From contig NZ_KQ948422.1 in the NCBI RefSeq assembly GCF_001514065.1, positions 62,001 to 126,000 on the forward strand: DNA of 64,000 nt. The letters are read 5' to 3'. Numbering within the stretch: position 1 is the first letter of the stretch; each line of letters begins with the position of its first letter. A program made the translations under genes and the position numbers. This document shows, piece by piece, positions 60,641-64,000 of this stretch. The DNA is from Streptomyces antibioticus. GTDB lineage: Bacteria; Actinomycetota; Actinomycetes; Streptomycetales; Streptomycetaceae. The notes under the pieces are model-generated. The model was given only the letters and a program-made list of their open reading frames with translations. It made no database searches and was not told where the DNA came from.

Positions 60641-60676
60641 GTCCACATTACAGCACGTCGGTCCACAATGTGGACC
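60641..60676. promoter_or_regulatory. IclR operator upstream of the MFS gene
   Basis: GGTCCACAATGTGGACC at 60660-60676 is a perfect 8-1-8 palindrome; a half-site, GTCCACATT, lies at 60641-60649. It ends 13 bases before the transporter start and 132 bases from the IclR start. Confidence 0.75.
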
Positions 60677-60689
60677 GAAAGGGGATCTG

Positions 60690-62012
60690 ATGTCAACAGC
60701 AGGCCAGAAAACTCCCGCTCCCCCCGCACCGGACGCCACCACCCGACTGGACAAACGCGGCCGCCGTGCCTTTACCGGCGCTGTGGGCGGCTGGGCGATG
60801 GACGGCTTCGACGTGTCGATCTTCGCGCTGATCGCCGCACCCGCCTTCAAAGAACTCCTGCCTGCCGCGGGGCAGTCCCCGTCCGCGATCAACGTGGGCT
60901 TCTACACCCAGTTGAGTGCGGCCGTCTTCCTCACCGGCTGGGGGCTGTCCTTCATCTGGGGCCCCGTCGCCGACCGCTTCGGACGCCGGCCCGCGATGAT
61001 CGGCAGCATCCTGACCTTCTCGGTCTTCACCGCATTGGCAGGCGCGGCCGACAGCCCCTGGTGGTTCATGGCCTGCCGCTTCTTCGCCGCGCTCGGTGTC
61101 GGCGGCGAATGGGCGATAGCCGGCACGGTCGTGGCCGAGGCCGTGCCCGAGAGGCTCCGCAGCCGCATGGGCGGCTACCTGCACTCGGCCACCTACGTGG
61201 GATCCATCCTCGTCAGCCTTGTCTACCTCACGGTCGGCCACAGCCTGGGATGGCGCGGCCTGCTCTTCCTCGGCCTGCTGCCCGCGCTGCTCGTGCTGTT
61301 TCTGCGGCTCGGCATGCAGGAGCCGGAACGCTTCGAGGCCCTACAGCAGAGCGCAGCCACCGCTCCCGGCACCAAGAACGGATTCCTCGCACCCCTCAGG
61401 ACGGTCCTGCAGCCGCCCTACCGGGCCCGCAGCTGGGGCAACCTGGTGCTGCTGGTCGTGAGCGTGATGGGCCTGTGGGCCGGCTCCACCTTCGGGCCGA
61501 CAGCCATGGTGCACATGGCCGAAGCCACCGGGCGGCACGACGAGGCCCGACTCGCCTCGCTGGTCAGCCTCGTGTCGGCCGCCTGCACCATCATCGGCTG
61601 CTGGGCCGTCCCGCACCTGGCCGACCGGTTCGGGCGCCGCCGCACCCTCGCGGCGCTGTACGGCCTGATGGCCGTCGGCATCCTCGGCGCCTACGGTCTC
61701 GCCTACCCGCGCGAGGACATCCTTCTCTTCTTCGTGTTCGCCGTGGTCCTCGGGTTCGGCGGTGCCAACTTCGCCGTCTTCACCGTGTGGCTGCCCGAGC
61801 AGTACCCGACCCAGATCCGCGCGACCGCCTTCGCCTTCGCCACCACACTCTCCCGGCTGGCCGCCGCCGTGGGCACTCTCCTCATCGCCTGGGGCATCAC
61901 GGCCACCGGGTCCCTGTCCCTGCCGCTGGCCCTGACCGCCGCCCCCTTCATCGCCGGCATTTTCCTCGTCCGCCTCGTCCCCGAAACCCAAGGTCAGTCC
62001 CTGCCGGAGTGA
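60690..62012 (+). CDS. MFS transporter, aromatic acid/metabolite symporter-like
   Basis: 440 residues with about 12 transmembrane helices. The first helix has the GWAMDGFDVSIFAL motif (DGFD), typical of the aromatic acid:H+ and metabolite:H+ symporter groups. WGPVADRFGRRPAM and HLADRFGRRRTL are the repeated MFS loop motifs. The start at 60690 has AAAGGGG about 8 bases upstream. With the IclR gene it forms a classic acid-uptake unit, and the CoA ligase downstream could activate the imported acid. The 299 bases after its stop show no gene. Confidence 0.9.
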   Translation: MSTAGQKTPAPPAPDATTRLDKRGRRAFTGAVGGWAMDGFDVSIFALIAAPAFKELLPAAGQSPSAINVGFYTQLSAAVFLTGWGLSFIWGPVADRFGRRPAMIGSILTFSVFTALAGAADSPWWFMACRFFAALGVGGEWAIAGTVVAEAVPERLRSRMGGYLHSATYVGSILVSLVYLTVGHSLGWRGLLFLGLLPALLVLFLRLGMQEPERFEALQQSAATAPGTKNGFLAPLRTVLQPPYRARSWGNLVLLVVSVMGLWAGSTFGPTAMVHMAEATGRHDEARLASLVSLVSAACTIIGCWAVPHLADRFGRRRTLAALYGLMAVGILGAYGLAYPREDILLFFVFAVVLGFGGANFAVFTVWLPEQYPTQIRATAFAFATTLSRLAAAVGTLLIAWGITATGSLSLPLALTAAPFIAGIFLVRLVPETQGQSLPE

Positions 62013-62311
62013 CCCGGCAGGCAGACCCGCAAGCTGCTCGAACAGACCTCGGCCGCGTGCCAAGCGCTCGTCGGCGGCGCACTCGCCTCATCTCCCGACT
62101 TCGGCCGCTTCAACCCCGGCGCATCGGCGGAACCGCTCGCTGCCCCCCCTCGAAGCGTCAAGGCCCGAGATCCCGCGACGATCCCGGGTCGAAGGGCGCT
62201 CACCGCAAGCCGGGGAACCAGTCCACCCTCACGTGCCCACCGCCCGCCCCGCGCCAAGCCACCCTCACGTTCCTTCGCGGCTTGACCCGGCCCACCTCCG
62301 TGAAAGACATC

Positions 62312-63886
62312 ATGCTGAACCTCTCGGTCCTGCTTGAGGACTCCGCCCGCAAGTACCCGAACCGGGACGCAGTGGTCCTCGGGCCCACGCGTCTGACCTA
62401 CGCCCAAGTCGAGGCCGCCGCGAACCAGGTCGCCAACCTGCTCGTGGAACGTGGCATACGGCCCGGCGACAGGGTGGCGCTCAGCTGCCCCAACGTGCCG
62501 CAGTTCCCGATCGTCTACTACGGCGTGCTCAAGGCCGGCGCAGTCGTCGTCCCGCTCAACATTCTGCTCAAGTCCCGCGAGGTGGCCTACCACCTGCGCG
62601 ACGCCGAAGCGAAGGCCTACTTCTGCTTCCAGGGGACCGCCGACCTGCCGATCGGTGAGGAGGGCTGGGAGGCGTTCAACGAGGTCGAGACCTGTGAGCA
62701 CTTCTTCCTGATGACAGCCGATCCGGCAGCGCCTTCACCGATCGAGGAAGCTGGAGAAGCGAAGTCGCTGGAGGGAGCTCAGACCATCGGCGCGGCGCTC
62801 GCCGGCATGTCGCCGGTCTTCGACCCGGTGGTCACCGAGGCCAACGACACCGCCGTCATTCTCTACACGTCGGGCACGACGGGCCGACCCAAGGGTGCGG
62901 AACTTTCCCACGCGAACACGATGTTGAACGTGATGGCCTGCAACCGGATGTTCCTCAGCCGACCGGCCACGGACAGCCATCTCATCTGCCTGCCGCTGTT
63001 CCACACGTTCGGTGCAACCGTCCAGATGCACGCAGGGTTCTCGATGGCCGCGACCCTCCACCTCGTGCCGCGCTTCGACGCGCAACAGGTCGTACGGCTG
63101 ATGGAGTCCGAGGAGGTGACCTTCTTCGCAGGCGTGCCGACCATGTGGTGGGGCCTGCTGGGCGCCCTCACGGACGGCGTCGACGTCAAGCGAATCGCGA
63201 GCAACCTGCGGGTCGGCGCGTCCGGCGGTGCCGCCCTGCCGGTCGAGATCCTCCGCCAGGTCAAGGAGAAGCTCGGTGTGCAGGTCCTCGAGGGTTACGG
63301 ACTCTCCGAAACGTCGCCGGTGGTGACATTCTCCGACCCCGACTTCGGGGCACGCCCCGGGTCAATCGGCGTCCCGGTCTGGGGGGTCCAGGTCAAGCTG
63401 GTCAGACAGGACTGGTCGGAGGTCACGGCTGTGGGTGAGGTGGGAGAGCTCGCGGTCAAGGGCCACTGCGTCATGAAGGGCTACTACAACCGGCCGGAAG
63501 CCACCGCCGAGGTGATCCAGAACGGCTGGTTCCGCACCGGTGACTTGGCCCGCAGGGACGAGGACGGCTTCTACTACATCGTCGACCGGTCCAAGGACCT
63601 GATCATCCGCGGCGGCTTCAATGTCTACCCGCGCGAGGTCGAGGAGGTCCTGATGACACACCCGGCGATCAGCCTCGCCGCGGTCGTCGGTGTGCCCCAC
63701 CACAGCCACGGTGAGGAGGTGAAGGCTTTCGTCATCCTGCACTCGGGGGCGCAGACGTCTCCCGGCGAGCTGATCGCGTGGGGCAGGGAGCAGATGGCGA
63801 GCTACAAGTACCCGCGCATCGTGGAGATCGTCGAGCATCTGCCGACAACCGCCACCGGCAAGATCCTCAAACGCGAACTCAAATAA
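62312..63886 (+). CDS. AMP-forming long-chain/aryl acyl-CoA ligase
   Basis: 524 residues, standard ANL length. The P-loop is ILYTSGTTGRPKGAELSHAN near residue 185, then EGYGLSETSPV, GWFRTGDLARRDEDGFYYIVDR, the hinge SKDLIIRGGFNVYPREVEE and catalytic lysine in TATGKILKREL. It makes CoA thioesters from a carboxylic acid with ATP. The start at 62312 has no strong ribosome site; a GTG at 62300 is in frame. It follows the MFS transporter by 299 bases on the same strand. Confidence 0.92.
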   Translation: MLNLSVLLEDSARKYPNRDAVVLGPTRLTYAQVEAAANQVANLLVERGIRPGDRVALSCPNVPQFPIVYYGVLKAGAVVVPLNILLKSREVAYHLRDAEAKAYFCFQGTADLPIGEEGWEAFNEVETCEHFFLMTADPAAPSPIEEAGEAKSLEGAQTIGAALAGMSPVFDPVVTEANDTAVILYTSGTTGRPKGAELSHANTMLNVMACNRMFLSRPATDSHLICLPLFHTFGATVQMHAGFSMAATLHLVPRFDAQQVVRLMESEEVTFFAGVPTMWWGLLGALTDGVDVKRIASNLRVGASGGAALPVEILRQVKEKLGVQVLEGYGLSETSPVVTFSDPDFGARPGSIGVPVWGVQVKLVRQDWSEVTAVGEVGELAVKGHCVMKGYYNRPEATAEVIQNGWFRTGDLARRDEDGFYYIVDRSKDLIIRGGFNVYPREVEEVLMTHPAISLAAVVGVPHHSHGEEVKAFVILHSGAQTSPGELIAWGREQMASYKYPRIVEIVEHLPTTATGKILKRELK

Positions 63887-64000
63887 CGCCTGCCCGTCAC
63901 TCTGGACCGGCACGGCACCAATGTCGGCATCGCCCTGGACGCGATGCACTGGCTGAACCACAGCGTTCCGGCAGGTCACGCCAGGAGATCCCGGCCCGGA
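63887..64000 (+). other. Window end; open frame of unknown origin
   Basis: After the ligase stop an open stretch reads LPVTLDRHGTNVGIALDAMH and onward to the window edge. It is too short to assign and has no visible start; it may be a gene remnant. Confidence 0.3.

Overview
The window is a high-GC actinobacterial chromosome segment, most likely Streptomyces. G or C dominates third codon positions, start codons are often GTG, genes are coupled by 4-base ATGA/GTGA overlaps, and hairpins lack U-tracts. The type IV secretion genes are of the actinobacterial kind. No intact tRNA, rRNA or CRISPR array is present.

Layout. (1) 1-7.7 kb: a TetR gene cut by the window edge, divergent from a tightly coupled aromatic-catabolism operon: ring-cleaving VOC dioxygenase, FAH-family hydrolase, acyl-CoA ligase, DoxX protein, FAD ring hydroxylase, then a tandem EthD protein and a truncated SDR. 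(2) 8-11.2 kb: a membrane protein of the DUF347 type with a two-component system (histidine kinase and OmpR-type regulator). (3) 11.8-34.8 kb: about 22.8 kb bounded by two 131-bp direct repeats, about 92% identical, each ending in the 3' half of a CAU-anticodon tRNA gene; a third, decayed copy lies at 34.2 kb. Inside are a complete dipeptide/oligopeptide ABC operon, an amidase, a hotdog protein, an NDP-forming acyl-CoA synthetase, a TetR regulator, an amine oxidase-like flavoprotein, an M24 peptidase-like enzyme, a second orphan binding protein, and an IclR / reductase / cytochrome P450 / amidohydrolase operon. Remnants of cupin, SDR and ThDP-enzyme genes mark decay. (4) 35-56 kb: a conjugative module. 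A replication- or regulation-like winged-helix gene is divergent from a long type IV secretion operon: TcpC-like, small membrane proteins, TcpE-like, VirB4 ATPase, large polytopic protein, lytic transglycosylase/NlpC hydrolase, VirD4-like coupling ATPase, lipoprotein, membrane-anchored BTAD protein and DUF2637 protein. (5) 56-64 kb: a broken AMP-ligase fragment, an esterase, a CoA-transferase/TetR divergent pair, an IclR/MFS divergent pair, and an AMP-dependent ligase.

How it fits together. The flanks and the 12-33 kb segment are peripheral catabolic gene sets (CoA activation, hydroxylation, O-demethylation-type P450, uptake), each with its own TetR or IclR switch and a visible palindromic operator. 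The middle is a mobile-element accumulation site at a tRNA locus.

The most unusual structure is the 37.1-38.1 kb divergent control region. Two arms of about 100 bp form a near-perfect inverted repeat (42-bp perfect and 39-bp one-mismatch blocks). They flank 12 copies of the palindromic hexamer TGCGCA in 232 bp. Eight more copies continue into the first conjugation gene, most of them using T-ending codons that are rare in this genome. It looks like an origin, transfer or partition locus, or a shared operator of the element.
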